From: Acanthosepion esculentum
Taxonomy: Eukaryota; Mollusca; Cephalopoda; Sepiida; Sepiidae
DNA length: 64,000 nt
Assembly: GCA_964036315.1 (NCBI GenBank)
Contig: OZ038482.1
Span: forward strand, 8,026,020 to 8,090,019
Direction of reading: 5' to 3'
Shown: positions 1 to 10,339 of the stretch, piece after piece
Numbering within the stretch: the first letter of the stretch is position 1
Layout: every line of letters starts with the position of its first letter
Program-made: the position numbers and the translations under genes
Notes under the pieces: generated by a model
What the model saw: the letters and a program-made list of their open reading frames with translations, nothing else
What the model was told of the DNA's origin: nothing
Database searches by the model: none

Positions 1-212
1 TCTCGACAATCATAATAAGGCAACAGGTTGGTTTTCATCTCAGGAAAATCGGCACAAAACTTTTGGATTTGCTTACTAAACTGATGTCCTATTGTATAAC
101 CGACATCATAATGGCTTCCGGTTGTGAAAAGGACTGGCAGTTTAGGATTTGACAATTTTTCAAGGTCATCCAACGGATAGTGATTGGTTTTAGACCAAAT
201 TCTTGATTCCAT
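1..212 (-). CDS. C45-family (Tan/acyltransferase-like) hydrolase, N-terminal part, paralogue 1 (runs off window)
   Basis: The minus strand from an ATG at 212-210 reads an open frame to the window edge, about 70 codons. It is nearly the same as residues 1-70 of the complete C45-like gene at 53436-54635. By eye only about 7 of 212 bases differ, giving four residue changes (D7S, Q11H, P21S, A31T). The same AG splice acceptor lies about 20 nt upstream of the ATG, and the preceding intron is also alike. The catalytic Gly-Cys (residues 133-134 in the complete copy) lies beyond the window, so I cannot tell whether this copy is intact. It is transcribed away from the other copy. The start was chosen by homology: the same ATG follows the conserved acceptor in both copies. 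Confidence 0.75.
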   Translation of the reverse strand, partial: MESRIWSKTNHYPLDDLEKLSNPKLPVLFTTGSHYDVGYTIGHQFSKQIQKFCADFPEMKTNLLPYYDCR

Positions 213-415
213 TCTTTTTATGTGAAGAAATCCTACAAAATAATGCAAAAAATAACATTTAATCATAAACAAGAAAGAAACAGCAGATGTTGGTTTCTGC
301 AATAATTTTGAATATAATTATGAAGTAAAACACATCGTAAAAATCATTCTTTTATCGGTTAAAAAAGAAAAGCTCTTTGATTTCCTTGAACAAAAATACA
401 AAATAAAGCAAAAAT
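1..415 (-). repeat. Inverted segmental duplication, left arm (partner 53215-53646)
   Basis: The reverse complement of this block matches 53215-53646 through the first coding exon, the splice acceptor and roughly 180 bp of intron. Similarity ends in the intron near a T-rich tract. In the partner, a LINE fragment lies just beyond that point. The left limit is the window edge, so the duplication may be longer. Confidence 0.85.
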
Positions 416-530
416 AACATTTAATCATGGACAAGAAACAAACAGCAGATGTTGGTTTTTACATTCCCTTTTATGCTGGTTAAAAAAGAAAACCTCTTTG
501 GCTTGCTTTAAAAAATGCAACAATAAAAAC
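396..530. repeat. Partial tandem copy of the intron segment next to paralogue 1
   Basis: The stretch repeats landmarks of 240-390: AATAACATTTAATCAT, then CAGCAGATGTTGG, then GGTTAAAAAAGAAAA, with an internal deletion of some tens of bases. It is a degenerate tandem duplicate of intron sequence, present at this copy and not seen at the 53-kb copy. From 531 to 800 I see nothing recognisable. Confidence 0.6.
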
Positions 531-796
531 TGAAGTTTCAGAAATAACACGGGACAAACTCGAGGATTGAACCTGGAATTAATTTAAGTTTTATTAGTTT
601 AATCCGATAAGATTCATTCGTCGTCATAATTCCACAATTTCTCTAGAATCAAAGAAGATTAAAGAATGGGTCTGATTTTTTTATATAGATCAACGCCTTG
701 AAAGTTTAAGAATGACCACCGGCAGCAAAGAAGTCCACGATGTCATTTTGATTAATTTGCTTTTTGCTCCGACATATTGGAAGGAAAATGATTTTG

Positions 797-902
<106 letters not shown>

Positions 903-1065
903 ATGTTTGTAAATGATTTTTACGCTCATTTTATTTCATAGCGTCAATGAAATCTTCAAAACAATTGACACTCCTCCTTTCGTAGGCTGTATATATTGTG
1001 TATATATATGTAGGCTGTATTGTGTATGTAGGTCACAAGTAGATTAAGGGAACTGGAGGAAGAGG

Positions 1066-1396
1066 AAACAGGTCCTTTCCTATGTCCTTTTCTTTAGGAC
1101 TAATGTTGAGGGTTATTTATGTTCATAACCTCCTATGTTCCTTATCAATGCTGGTTCAGTGGTTGGAGAAAGTGGGTACATAAATACACTAGATATATTT
1201 ATAGTTATGTGTTCCCGATTAAATATATATATATATATATATATCGGACCGAAACAGGTCCTTTTTATTTTATTTCTTTAGGGTTATTTATGGTGATAAC
1301 CATTGCTTATTAATACTGGTACAGTGGTTAGAGAAAGTGTGTATATAAATAGACTAGATATATATTCATAATCATCAGTTCCAGATTGCAAATATT

Positions 1397-1420
<24 letters not shown>
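1066..1420. repeat. Two diverged tandem copies of a ~180-bp unit
   Basis: Two successive blocks (about 1066-1244 and 1250-1420) share, in order, GAAACAGGTCCTTT, TTTAGG...GTTATTTATG, ATAACC, CAGTGGTT.GAGAAAGTG and CTAGATATAT. Each ends in a TA tract. This is a tandem duplication with no coding content. Confidence 0.7.

Positions 1421-1471
<51 letters not shown>
1397..1471. repeat. Compound microsatellite (TA)n(TG)n
   Basis: A short TA run is followed by about 30 TG units ending one base or so before the inverted-repeat element at 1473. Confidence 0.95.
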
Positions 1472-1472
<1 letters not shown>

Positions 1473-1474
<2 letters not shown>

Positions 1475-1905
1475 TTATTTTAGGATATTACATCAAACCG
1501 TGTCTATGATTCTAAATCTGCAGGTCATGACCTCCTTACGCATGATTGCTTCTTAGCTTTCGTTTCTCCCTTTACTTTAAACTTAGCGCAGGCCATTCCG
1601 ATTGGTTTATTTGAGTGACAACAAAACAAACACTGCAACCATCTCATCACTTTGATTTCTTACTCTTTTTTCTTCCTCTTCTCGTGAAAAGAGGTTGTAT
1701 CGTGTGTCTTTCTTTCTTACTGTTTTTCTTTTTCTTCCCTTTTCTTGTGAAATAGGGTGTATCGTGTTTTTAAATCTCAATAAATTGTCTACTCACCAGT
1801 TATTTACTAACGCCTGATGAGATGTCTTAACATGCATCGAAACATGATTGCATTTGTGTGGCGTTTTTTTTTTACCTGTTTTTGATGTAATATCCTAAAA
1901 TAAAG
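1473..1905. mobile_element. MITE-like element, 433 bp with perfect 25-bp terminal inverted repeats
   Basis: Bases 1473-1497 are the exact reverse complement of 1881-1905; the outer ends read CTTTATTTTAGG and CCTAAAATAAAG. The interior is AT-rich, contains two similar blocks around TTCTT..CTCTTCTCGTGAAA/TTTTCTTGTGAAA, and has no long reading frame. This is the architecture of a non-autonomous DNA transposon or foldback element. The left end abuts a (TG)n tract, and I cannot identify a target-site duplication, so the family is unknown. Confidence 0.55.
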
Positions 1906-1968
1906 TATATTGCTCTACTCTTGTATTGGGCCCTGTTTTAAATTGAATGTTACATTCTAATCTTGCAA

Positions 1969-1970
<2 letters not shown>

Positions 1971-2022
<52 letters not shown>
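1971..2022. repeat. (TA)n microsatellite
   Basis: About 26 uninterrupted TA dinucleotides. Confidence 0.97.
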
Positions 2023-2027
<5 letters not shown>

Positions 2028-2060
2028 GAATTGGACATAGTCCGACAATTTATTTAAATA

Positions 2061-2244
2061 CATTTATATTATGTTTAACGTTCTTTTTATAGATACAAGT
2101 ATTTAAGCAAATGCTCTGTTTTATAATAAACAGTATTAAATAACATTCAGGCCGGTAAATGTTATTTAATACTGTTTATTATAAAACAGAGCATTTGCTT
2201 AAATACTTGTATCTATAAAAAGAACGTTAAACATAATATAAATG
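2061..2244. repeat. Near-perfect palindrome: 87-bp arms, 10-bp loop
   Basis: Arm 2061-2147 is the reverse complement of 2158-2244; the loop 2148-2157 reads CAGGCCGGTA. Weaker pairing continues a few bases outward. A transcript from either strand would form a long hairpin. The sequence has no recognisable coding content. Confidence 0.9.
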
Positions 2245-2260
2245 TCTTTAAATATATATA

Positions 2261-2279
2261 TATATGGATGACTATACAT

Positions 2280-2352
<73 letters not shown>

Positions 2353-2361
2353 ATCCATATA
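2261..2361. repeat. (TA)n tract enclosed by a 16-bp inverted repeat
   Basis: TATATGGATGACTATA at 2261-2276 is the reverse complement of 2346-2361, with about 70 bp of almost pure TA between. It lies 16 bp from the large palindrome, so two hairpins sit side by side. Confidence 0.85.
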
Positions 2362-2734
2362 CAAACCTGTTTCGCTGTATCGCAGCTCATGTGATAAACA
2401 TTCGATTGCTTCACGCCTGGATCGAAACTTGACTGATTTAGTATCAGTAAGAGATTCTACCCTTAAGCTATCGGCGCACGGCAGAGAAAGAAAAATTCTA
2501 ACGTATTATATACGTGATGTATACAAACTCCAGTACCCAAGAGCATTGGATAAGACGCTGATGTCAGACTTAGAGGACGTGTATTTTTTATTTCTCAAAG
2601 AATGTGATGTCTTGATTATTTTAATTTATGCATTTATTCTTATTTGTCTTTATTATAATTTGTATTATATTATTATGCATTTAGAATATTTTTTTATTGA
2701 AATACATAGTTGTTTATTTTTTAATATGGGTCTT

Positions 2735-2880
2735 TTCCGAGACATTGCTTTTTTCACTTGGGACATAAACTGATGTCACTCGGATCTTACAGCGACGAAC
2801 AACAATGTCGACAGCCATCAGTCTTTCTGACTGGTGTTCTGTTCTGTTCCGCTTTGCGATTCCAACTCCATCCTTCATTC
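2735..2880. repeat. Dispersed repeat, copy 1 (partner 15985-16130)
   Basis: The block reads GAGACATTGCTTTTTTCA, then TGGATCTTACAG-like, then AACAACAATGTC.GCAGCC and CAATCTTTCTGA-like motifs. The same order is found at 15985-16130. The family is not recognised. From 2881 to 3774 I see no gene, only AT-rich DNA. Confidence 0.65.
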
Positions 2881-3774
2881 TCTTCTTATTTACTGATTGT
2901 GACGTAACATTTTATGAATGAGGACGTATTTTCAAATTTGTAGGAAAAGCCTTTCTAGCCGTAACGTTATTTTTGTTTTGTTTAGAATTGCTTCCGTTTT
3001 TCTTTCAACAAAAATGCTCTCATATATTTGATGACAATTTTATACTTTTATTATTTTCTTATTTCTTTATTGATTTCTGTTATCATTTAAATATATATAA
3101 TAATAATTCTTAAAGTTGTACATTTGATAACGAACTGTTTATTCCGACATCTAATGTAAAATAAGTAGACATGTGATTATGTGTATATAAAAACCTCAAT
3201 TTTGTACAAAAGTAAGAGGCGCACTCGAAGATCGAATTTAAATTCCCTCATTATTATTTATGAATCAATCAGCGACGTTGTCTCAAACGCCAATCAAGCT
3301 TTGAAAAAGTAAACAACTATTCTTGTATACTAAAATAAATTGAGAGCACACAGCCAGAAAATAATTAACAACCTTTTCCCTCCTAAAAATGGAAATTAAA
3401 AATTGCGAAAAATATTTATTAACCAATAAAACTTCTAATTTTAAGAAATCTAACTTTTAACTTCCCTTGATCCGATTTTTATTATAAATAGCATATAATG
3501 TAAGTTAATGAATCAGTCTGCTGTATACATTCGAGCGGAGGATTGTAAACACAACTGAATTCTCAAATTTTCGCATACTCTTAACTTATTCGGCTTGAAG
3601 TTCCTTCTTGCAAATTTTTTTCTCGCTTTTAAAGTATTTTCAAAAACCTCGATAGAGTATAAAACGTTTCAGAGTCCTTGTTGGTGACAAATTATTTCCC
3701 ACCCTTCAATCTCTCTCTCAAAGATGGAATGTGTCGCTACTTCCATTGAAAGTGCTCTGACGATCTTCATTCTT

Positions 3775-3962
3775 TAGTTTCGCCTGTTCTAACCTTCACG
3801 GCTACGACCCGCCATGCCACTCAGATTGTAGCAAAACCACCCACATTTCCTCTGTATTCCATGTTCAAGAAGTAAGTACCACTCAAACAGCTTCTTCCCG
3901 TGAACAACTGTTCTGTGTAATCGACTCCCAATCGATCATTACAATTTGCACAGTTTACGAAG
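3775..3962 (+). pseudogene. LINE 3' fragment (C-terminal RT ORF remnant)
   Basis: The sequence matches the 3' part of the LINE at 57515-57700: CATGCCACT, then GCAAAACCACCCACATT/GCAAACCGACCACATT, then CTTCTTCCCG and ATCATTACAATTTGC. In that LINE this part encodes the conserved C-terminal FFPRTxxLWNxLP-type tail. Frameshifts and short indels break it here, and nothing upstream belongs to the element, so it is a 5'-truncated relic. Confidence 0.6.
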
Positions 3963-4003
3963 ATACGCAAAGGATACGCAAAGGATACGCAAAGGATACG
4001 TAA
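3961..4003. repeat. 11-bp tandem repeat, about 4 copies
   Basis: The unit AAGGATACGCA is repeated three to four times, the last copy with GTA for GCA. From 4004 to 4278 nothing is recognised. Confidence 0.85.
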
Positions 4004-4283
4004 ACAAAACGTAATTGTAGAAGTAGTAGTAGTTCAGATTTATCGGATGACAGCTTCCCTTTACGGTTAACTTACTTTACACTATACACACACATAATAT
4101 AACGTAAATTGTGGATTTTCACCTGATGAATTCACACATACCTTTCACACTGTACTCACACAATACATTTCTTTTGTGCTGTAAAAAAAAAATATATTTC
4201 GTATGAACTTTGTTTGCGAGGAACTTTATAACTTGTTTCATTCAACTTAAAAGAATACACAGATTATTTTTATACTCAATAAT

Positions 4284-4597
4284 TGTTATGGTCCAGGTTC
4301 CTTGTACCACGGTGATGGCTCAAGGTAGAACCAATGAAGAATAACTCGAACACAGGTATGGAATAACACATATATATTACAAACAGAATATGTACAAAAG
4401 AAGTAGAAGTGTTAGTAATAACAATCAGGTTAGGTTAGAGAGAACTATGTTGTCTCGACCACTATCACTATTCCAATGTCTTACAGTAATCGTCTCATGC
4501 GACTCTGTATCACTCTGTAACTGCTGCTCCCTCTTGAGACGCAGTATTTATGAGGTACGGAACAGTCTATTAATATTATGGGTAAGTTCCCTTAACA
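4284..4597 (-). repeat. 3' LTR of gypsy element A
   Basis: About 314 bp with TG...CA ends, paired with the LTR at 9012-9340. Just inside it on the minus strand is the polypurine tract GGAAGGGGG (4598-4607 region). Small differences from the partner, including a missing short CACTC-type repeat, show divergence since insertion. Confidence 0.9.
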
Positions 4598-4630
4598 CCC
4601 CCTTCCGAAGTTTTTGCGTAGCAGGGGTTT

Positions 4631-7600
4631 TTAACATCTCTTTTTCTTTGGATCTATTTCGAAAGGTTCCGTAAATTTTCTTTTTCGAGATGATTTTCTT
4701 GGTTCTGGCATTGTTTGCGGTCTTTTTATATCAAACGTATCGAAAATCGTGTCCATTACCTCTTCTTGAGGTGGACCGTTAGCGTCCTGTAACAGTCTTT
4801 TCCTTATTTGCTTTACGTGTCTTCTGTGTGAGAATTTTTGTCCCTGAACTATGCAAACCATCTTGCCAATTCTTTTCTCAATTGTGCCTTGCTCCCAGTA
4901 AGATGTATTATTTTTGTAGGCTTTAAAAAAAACTTTTTCTCCTGGGAGAAATTTTCTTTTTGGTGCATAGGACTGTGTAAGTTGTTTTGTTTTACTTGGT
5001 AGCATTTTATCAAATGCAGATCTGATCTTTCTAGCAAACATCACTTCTGCTGGTGATAGTGTTGATGGTGTAGCATTATTTGGCGTTATTCGATATACCT
5101 GAAGAAATTGCTGTAATGCTTTCTCCGTAGGCACATCGTAGGCTTTTCGTGGCGCTCTTTTGAGTGTATCAACGAATCTCTCCGCCTGCCCATTTGATCT
5201 TAAGTGATAAGGCAGGGATTTTATATGTTTTACTTGATAAATTTCGCAAAACTCTTGGAAATCTGCTGACGTGAATTGCGTTCCATTATCTGTGACTAGG
5301 CAATCCACTACACCAAACCGAGCGAATAGCTCGTGGAGGCAATTTATGGTCGTTTCTGAAGTAGGATTTTTGCAACGAAACACCTCCGGCCATTTACTAT
5401 AGCTATCCACAATGATTAAATAGTAAAAGCCGTCAATTGATCCTGCATAATCTGCGTGTATTCTTGACCACGAACGATCAGTCTCTGGCCATGGCTTATG
5501 TATGATTAGCGGTGCTTTGGCTGCTAAATTACAACCCTTGCACATTTCCACCATCTGAGTAATATCCTGGTCCATATTCTTCCAATATACATAGCTTCGC
5601 ATTAGCGACTTCATTCTATTTTTACCAGGATGGCCCCTATGGAAAACCTTTAAGATCCGCTTTTGTAATGTTTTGTGAATTACAACCCTTTCGTTGTAAA
5701 GTAACACATTGTCGCATAAAGAAAAGCTATCTGAAATTTGCTCATTTTTTTCTGCTATTTTTCTTTTGTTTCATTAATAAATTCGTCGTTTTTGGCTTGC
5801 AATGTGACTGGGAGGTTTCTAACTGTACAACATTGTACTGTCCTGATATCTTCTTCGTTTCTTAAGGCTGCGATTACCGTATCTTCCAATGGCTCTGTCT
5901 TTGTTGGTATACGTCTCGACATACCATCCGCATGCCCGATCTTTTTCGTTGGTAAATATTCCAATCTGAAATTATAGTTCAGAAGAATTGTATCCCATCT
6001 AAGTAACCTATTTGCGGTGTAAACCGGTAGACCTTTTTTCGAACCAAAATTGTTAGTAACGGTTTGTGATCCGTCTGCAGAGTAAAATGTCTACCATAGA
6101 TGTACCGATGAAACCTCATGAGCGCCAAGATAATTCCTAGAGCTTCGAGAAGCACGTGCGATGGGTTTTATTCTCCCATCTAGCGTCACTTGCTACAATA
6201 ATTTCTAGTTTAGGATCGAAGTGTGCCAAAAATAAATCTGAAGTTAGCGTTTTGATTATTTCGTCAAATGCTTTTTGGCATTGATCTGTCCACTGCCAAA
6301 CCTTTTCTTTCTTTAGCGGCTCGTTCAGTGGTGCGCGAAGTTTATGCATGTGAGATATGAATTCCTGATAGTAACTTACTAATCCTAGAAAACTTTGTAG
6401 TTCTGTTATGTTTTTAGGAAAAGGCATATTTTTTTGCTGTTGACCTTTCAGGGTCTGGTCGTCTGCCTTCTTGATCTATTATATGACCAAGGTATTTGAT
6501 TTCCTTCATGAAAAAATCGCACTTATTTTCTTTTACTTTGAATCCATAGCTTTGTATTATTTTAAATACTTCCTGTACATGTTCTCTGTGTTGTTCAACG
6601 CTTTCGCTATTAATCAAAACGTCATCCCGGTATGCAATTGTGTACTCTAGTCCGGCAAGCATCGTATCCATTGTCTGTTGGAATATAGCCGGCGCGACCT
6701 TAATTCCAAAGGGTAATCTTTGGTATCTGTACAGTCCTTTGTGTGTGTTTATGCATAGTAGTTTTGAACTTTCTTCATCGACTGGAATTTGCAGGTACGC
6801 CTCACTTAAATCAATTTTTGAAAAATATTTTCCGCCATTTAATTTAGTGAATACTTCTTCTGGACTGGGTAGAGGATAATGGTAGTCTTTTATTCCTGCG
6901 TTCACACCTGTAGACAAATCAGCGCAAACTCGAATTTCGCCTGATTTCTTTTTGACGTAGACCGTCGGTGCGGCACATTTACTGTATTCTACTTTTGTCA
7001 ATATGCCAGTGTTTTCGAGTCTAGTTAATTCTTGATCAATTTTTTCGATTGACGCAAACGGTACGCTCCTTTTTTTCTTGAAAATAGGCTGAACGTTTTC
7101 CTTTACTTCGATATTAGCTGCCATTTTCTTACATCTTCCTAGGCCTGCTGAAAATACTTCGGGAAAACTCGTTTTTAGTTTTTCTTTTAATTTGTCTGCC
7201 TCGGTTGGTAAGCTTTTTACATTTTGGCAGTACGTACTTATAGGTAGATCCCACAGTTCGAATTTTTGCATCCAGTCCGTTCCGAATAGGTTTTCGGTAT
7301 TCCTTAAGACGTACATTTTTAGTTTTTTCGTCATTCCATTAAATGTTACGTTTGTAATTACTTCACCCTCGAATTTTATCTTTCTCCCCGTAACTGATCT
7401 AGCAATTTTTTTTTTTTTAACATGGCAGGTTTGTTCAGTTTAATCCATGTTTGTAGGTTTATAATCGTTAAGTCTGAGCCAGAATCCAGCTGTAGCCTAA
7501 CTTTTCTGTTTTGCATTTCAATTTGTACGTATTTTCTTATGTTAGTCTCATCTGCTTGGTCAGTCCTCGTAATTCTTATTCTGCTCTTGTTTTCTCTTCT

Positions 7601-7639
7601 ATTCCAACAGTGAGAACTTTTGTGTCCTATTTTTTGCAT
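4631..7639 (-). pseudogene. Element A pol (protease-RT-RNase H-integrase), disrupted
   Basis: On the minus strand the pieces run as follows. 7639-7376 holds the aspartic protease with LDSGSDLTII. 7334-6414 holds the RT with KIDLSEAYLQIPVD and an altered YRDD box where YLDD is expected. 6427-6137 holds the connection/RNase H start with VASDA, followed by a deletion. 5964-5755 holds the RNase H end with IGHADGMSRR. 5707-4631 holds integrase with the HPGKN...CKGC zinc-binding region, the TDNGTQF and NGQAE catalytic motifs, and a basic C-terminal tail. Each junction needs a frame change or passes a stop. The family copies DNA from element RNA and integrates it; this copy lacks a continuous frame and a canonical RT active site. 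Confidence 0.9.
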
Positions 7640-8569
7640 GATAGACAGGTTTTAAAACGATAAGTACAGTCTTTAAACCAATGCCACGTCCCACAACGAT
7701 AGCATGGACTAGATGATAGTTTTTTAATATTGATTTTTAGAGGTAGAAAATTTTGTTTTGCCTGTTCTTGGGGGAGGAAAATCGGTTTGGTTTGTTTGTG
7801 AGGAGGGAAAGTTGGTTTGTCTTCATACTTTATGTATGTACGCTATGCCAGTTTCTTCTATGTCTTTTGAGTCTTTCTTCACACTGATGCATCTCTGGCA
7901 GTCTTCGGCTATCTTTTGAAGTGTCAAATAAGTTTCACTCTCTAATTTAGTAAGTATTATGCGTCTCATTTCCGCGTCTTTTGTTGAGACCAGGCCTTGG
8001 ACGGAAATTAAGCATTTGAAATTGTCCGCGCTGAGTTCTGATAATTTGAAGTCGTCACAATATTTGTTGATAATGGACGCGAAAGTTATGTAATCTTCGT
8101 TGTCCTTTTTTGTAAGGTTCATACATTTCCATCTTTTGTGGAATAGTGAAGTATTATGGCTGAAAAGTTCCGTTAACAGTTTAATATCTTCTTTGAACGT
8201 TAGCTCACTTGTTTTTCTGGGAAGGATATAATCTACGAATTTGATATATTCGTATGTGCCTAATTTTCTTAGTAATAGGCGTACTTTACGTACATCTGAC
8301 CAATCTTTGCAGTCAAATTCATATAGATCTTCGTACCTTCGGAAGTAATTTGCAAAAGTTTTATCTTCGTCGGGTGCGTGCTTGAAATCTTCGATAATTC
8401 TCCAAATAGCGTCTTGTGAGAGAAGTGTTTTGTTCTCGGATTCTTGCTCTTTATTTGACATTACACGTAGCAATAATTCTTGCAATTCCAGATGTTTCTG
8501 TTCGTACTTTTGCTGCTGTTCAAATTGGATTTTGATAAGCTCCACAATGGTTGACTTGAAATCTTCCAT
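7640..8569 (-). pseudogene. Element A gag (capsid plus zinc knuckles), disrupted
   Basis: The frame opens with ATG at 8569 and runs 248 aa to a TGA at 7823. It has a Gln/Glu-rich N-terminal helix followed by a capsid-like region with the signatures FANYFRRYEDLY and LFHKRWKCMNL shared with elements B and C. Past the TGA the same frame continues toward the nucleocapsid. A CX2CX3HX4C knuckle (CYRCGTWH...) and a second CX2CX4HX4C knuckle, broken by a stop, lie around 7630-7720. The short first knuckle is usual for this lineage. The product would form the element's particle. Confidence 0.85.
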
Positions 8570-8599
8570 GTTAACGTAATTTTTGTGTAACCTGATATT

Positions 8600-9011
8600 C
8601 TGTAACCTGTGTACGTAAAAAAAAATTCCTTTGTTGCCACTGAAATTTGATATCGAAAAAGAAAATTCTTTTCTTTTTTTTATGTGTTCGCGCAGAACTA
8701 GTTTTTTTTTCTTTTTAGAATCTCGCGTAGAACTTGTTTTTTTTTTTAGAGTTTACTCGTCGACCACTGTTATGTGCGACGGATAGCAAAAAAAGGTATG
8801 TCCTCCGCGTAGAGAATTTGTTTTTCTTTTGGGGTTTTCCAGGTCGCCACTAGTTATGTGCGACGTATAGCAAAAAAGTATGTCCTCCGCGAATAGAATT
8901 CGTATTTCCTTGGGGGTTTCCTCGTCGCCACTGTTATGTGCGACGTATAGCAAAAAAGTATGTCCTCCGCGTATAGAGTTCGTATTTCCTTGGGGGTTTC
9001 CTCGTCGCCAC
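8600..9011 (-). repeat. Leader of element A: tandem ~80-bp units, each carrying a primer-binding-like site
   Basis: Units starting near 8757, 8842 and 8922 (spacing about 84 and exactly 80 bp) run into the LTR edge at 9002. Each repeats the LTR end plus PBS, read on the minus strand as CATAACAGTGGCGACGAGG. Further decayed units with TCGCGTAGAACTTG lie at 8600-8757. No coding content. Confidence 0.85.
9000..9011 (-). promoter_or_regulatory. Primer binding site of element A (tRNA-Ser type)
   Basis: Immediately inside the 5' LTR the minus strand reads (CAG)TGGCGACGAGGAAAC. Its first 12 bases, TGGCGACGAGGA, are complementary to the CCA-bearing 3' end I recall for animal tRNA-Ser(GCU). The match is from memory, not searched. 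Confidence 0.65.
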
Positions 9012-9340
9012 TGTTATGGTCCAGGTTCCTTGTACCACGGTGATGGTCCAAGGTAGAACCAATGAAGAATAACACTAACACAGGTATGGAATAACACAGA
9101 TATATTACAAACAGAATATGTACAAAAGAAGTAGAAAGTATTAGTAATAACAATCAGGTTAGGTTATAAAGAACTATGTTGTCTCGACCAGTATCACTAT
9201 TCCAATGTCTTACAGTAATCGTCTGACGCCACTCTGTCTCTGACTCACTCACTCACTCTGCGACTGCGGCTCCCTCTTGAGGTGCAGTATTTATAAGGTT
9301 CGGAACAGTCTATTAATATTATGGGTAAGTTCCCATAACA
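9012..9340 (-). repeat. 5' LTR of gypsy element A
   Basis: About 329 bp, beginning TGTTATGGTCC and ending CCATAACA on the plus strand, so the ends are inverted. It contains the promoter/polyadenylation region of the element by family precedent. It pairs with 4284-4597. Confidence 0.9.
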
Positions 9341-9504
9341 ATAATAAAAATTATTTAAATTTGTAGAGTTGTGTTTGAAGATTATTTCTTTGTTCAGCTT
9401 TTCACACACTTTTTCTTCTACATAGATAGCAGATATAGATGGCAATATTCAATACACGGACCAATTGTAGATTTATACAAGGTATCCTGCAAATCCTTGA
9501 CGTT

Positions 9505-9806
9505 TTTAATTTGTTAGAAAAAAAGGTCTACTGTAAATTTGATATACACTAGTGACCTAACATTTAAACAGGCAGTTACTTTGCTTTCGGAAGTTTTCAA
9601 CCCGAAAACGTCTTTGTTCCATCAAAGATGGAAATGTATGAATTTAGTGAAAAATGAAGATGACGACTTCACAACGTTAGCGAACATTGTGAACGAAAAT
9701 TGTGAAAAGTTCAAATTTGCGGAATTAAGTCTTGACGATTTTAAATGCTTGATATTTGTGCAAAGGTTGATGCCAACAAAAGACACTGAAATCCGAAGAA
9801 GGATTT
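9505..9806 (+). pseudogene. Gypsy element C gag fragment, left half (split by element B)
   Basis: From 9539 the plus strand encodes a capsid-like stretch with DLTFKQAV, LFHQRWKCMNL and DFKCLIFVQ that parallels gag of element A. Weak similarity starts near 9505 after a frame change. It is cut at 9806 by the LTR of element B and resumes at 15353 in the same protein order. No LTR or gag N-terminus of C is present here. Confidence 0.88.
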
Positions 9807-10076
9807 TGTTGAAACTTGACTAATGCATGGAATAATAATGCAAAAACAAAATGTACTTAGAATAAAATGTATTGAAACAAGAAAGTGCACACAATATTTA
9901 CATATAGTCTTTTGTATATTTCTGGGAAGACCGTTCCTGGAGAATGTGTTGACTAAGTCGCAGTCGGGCAGAGTCTCTAGTTGAATCTCTTGATTCGCCT
10001 CCCTGTCTTCCCGGTACCAACCATATTTATATCGTCGGTACTCCACTATGCAAATTAGGTGGATCCTACCACAACA
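9807..10076 (-). repeat. 3' LTR of gypsy element B
   Basis: 270 bp, starting TGTTGAAACTTGACTAATGC on the plus strand and ending CCACAACA. Beside it on the minus strand is a polypurine tract GGGAGGGGG (10077-10086 region). Confidence 0.95.
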
Positions 10077-10339
10077 CCCCCTCCCAGGCCTTGGAATCCC
10101 TTTTGGATTTCAACTGGCTTCCTATATGGGATGATGATTATGGCTATTTCTTTGTAGATCCCATTTGCATGCTTCCTATGTATATGTCAATCTGCTTAAT
10201 TTTAATATCTTTTCCGTTTTGGATTCACGTCCAATGGGTCCGTGAACTTTCGTTTCCTACCGGATCTCCTCGGTTCAGGAGCACTCTGCGGAGGTTCTAC
10301 TTGAAAAATATCATACATTACATCCATGAGATCTTCCTC

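Larger units (their letters stand above)
4279..9345 (-). mobile_element. Ty3/gypsy LTR retrotransposon A (Mag/K02A2.6-like), complete but inactive
   Basis: This is an LTR-to-LTR element in minus orientation. The LTRs are 4284-4597 and 9012-9340, and both begin TGTTATGG and end in CA. It is flanked by a 5-bp target duplication ATAAT (4279-4283, 9341-9345). The internal order on the minus strand is leader with PBS, gag, zinc knuckles, protease, RT, RNase H, integrase, polypurine tract, which is the Ty3/gypsy order. Stops and frame changes interrupt gag-pol, the RT box reads YRDD, and the RNase H segment has a deletion, so the copy cannot be autonomous. Elements C and D are relatives by protein similarity. 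Confidence 0.92.

Noticed and set aside
2429..2773. 114-codon plus frame
   Set aside because: The C-terminal half is low-complexity Ile/Leu/Tyr/Phe, the end overlaps a dispersed repeat, and no family feature is seen.
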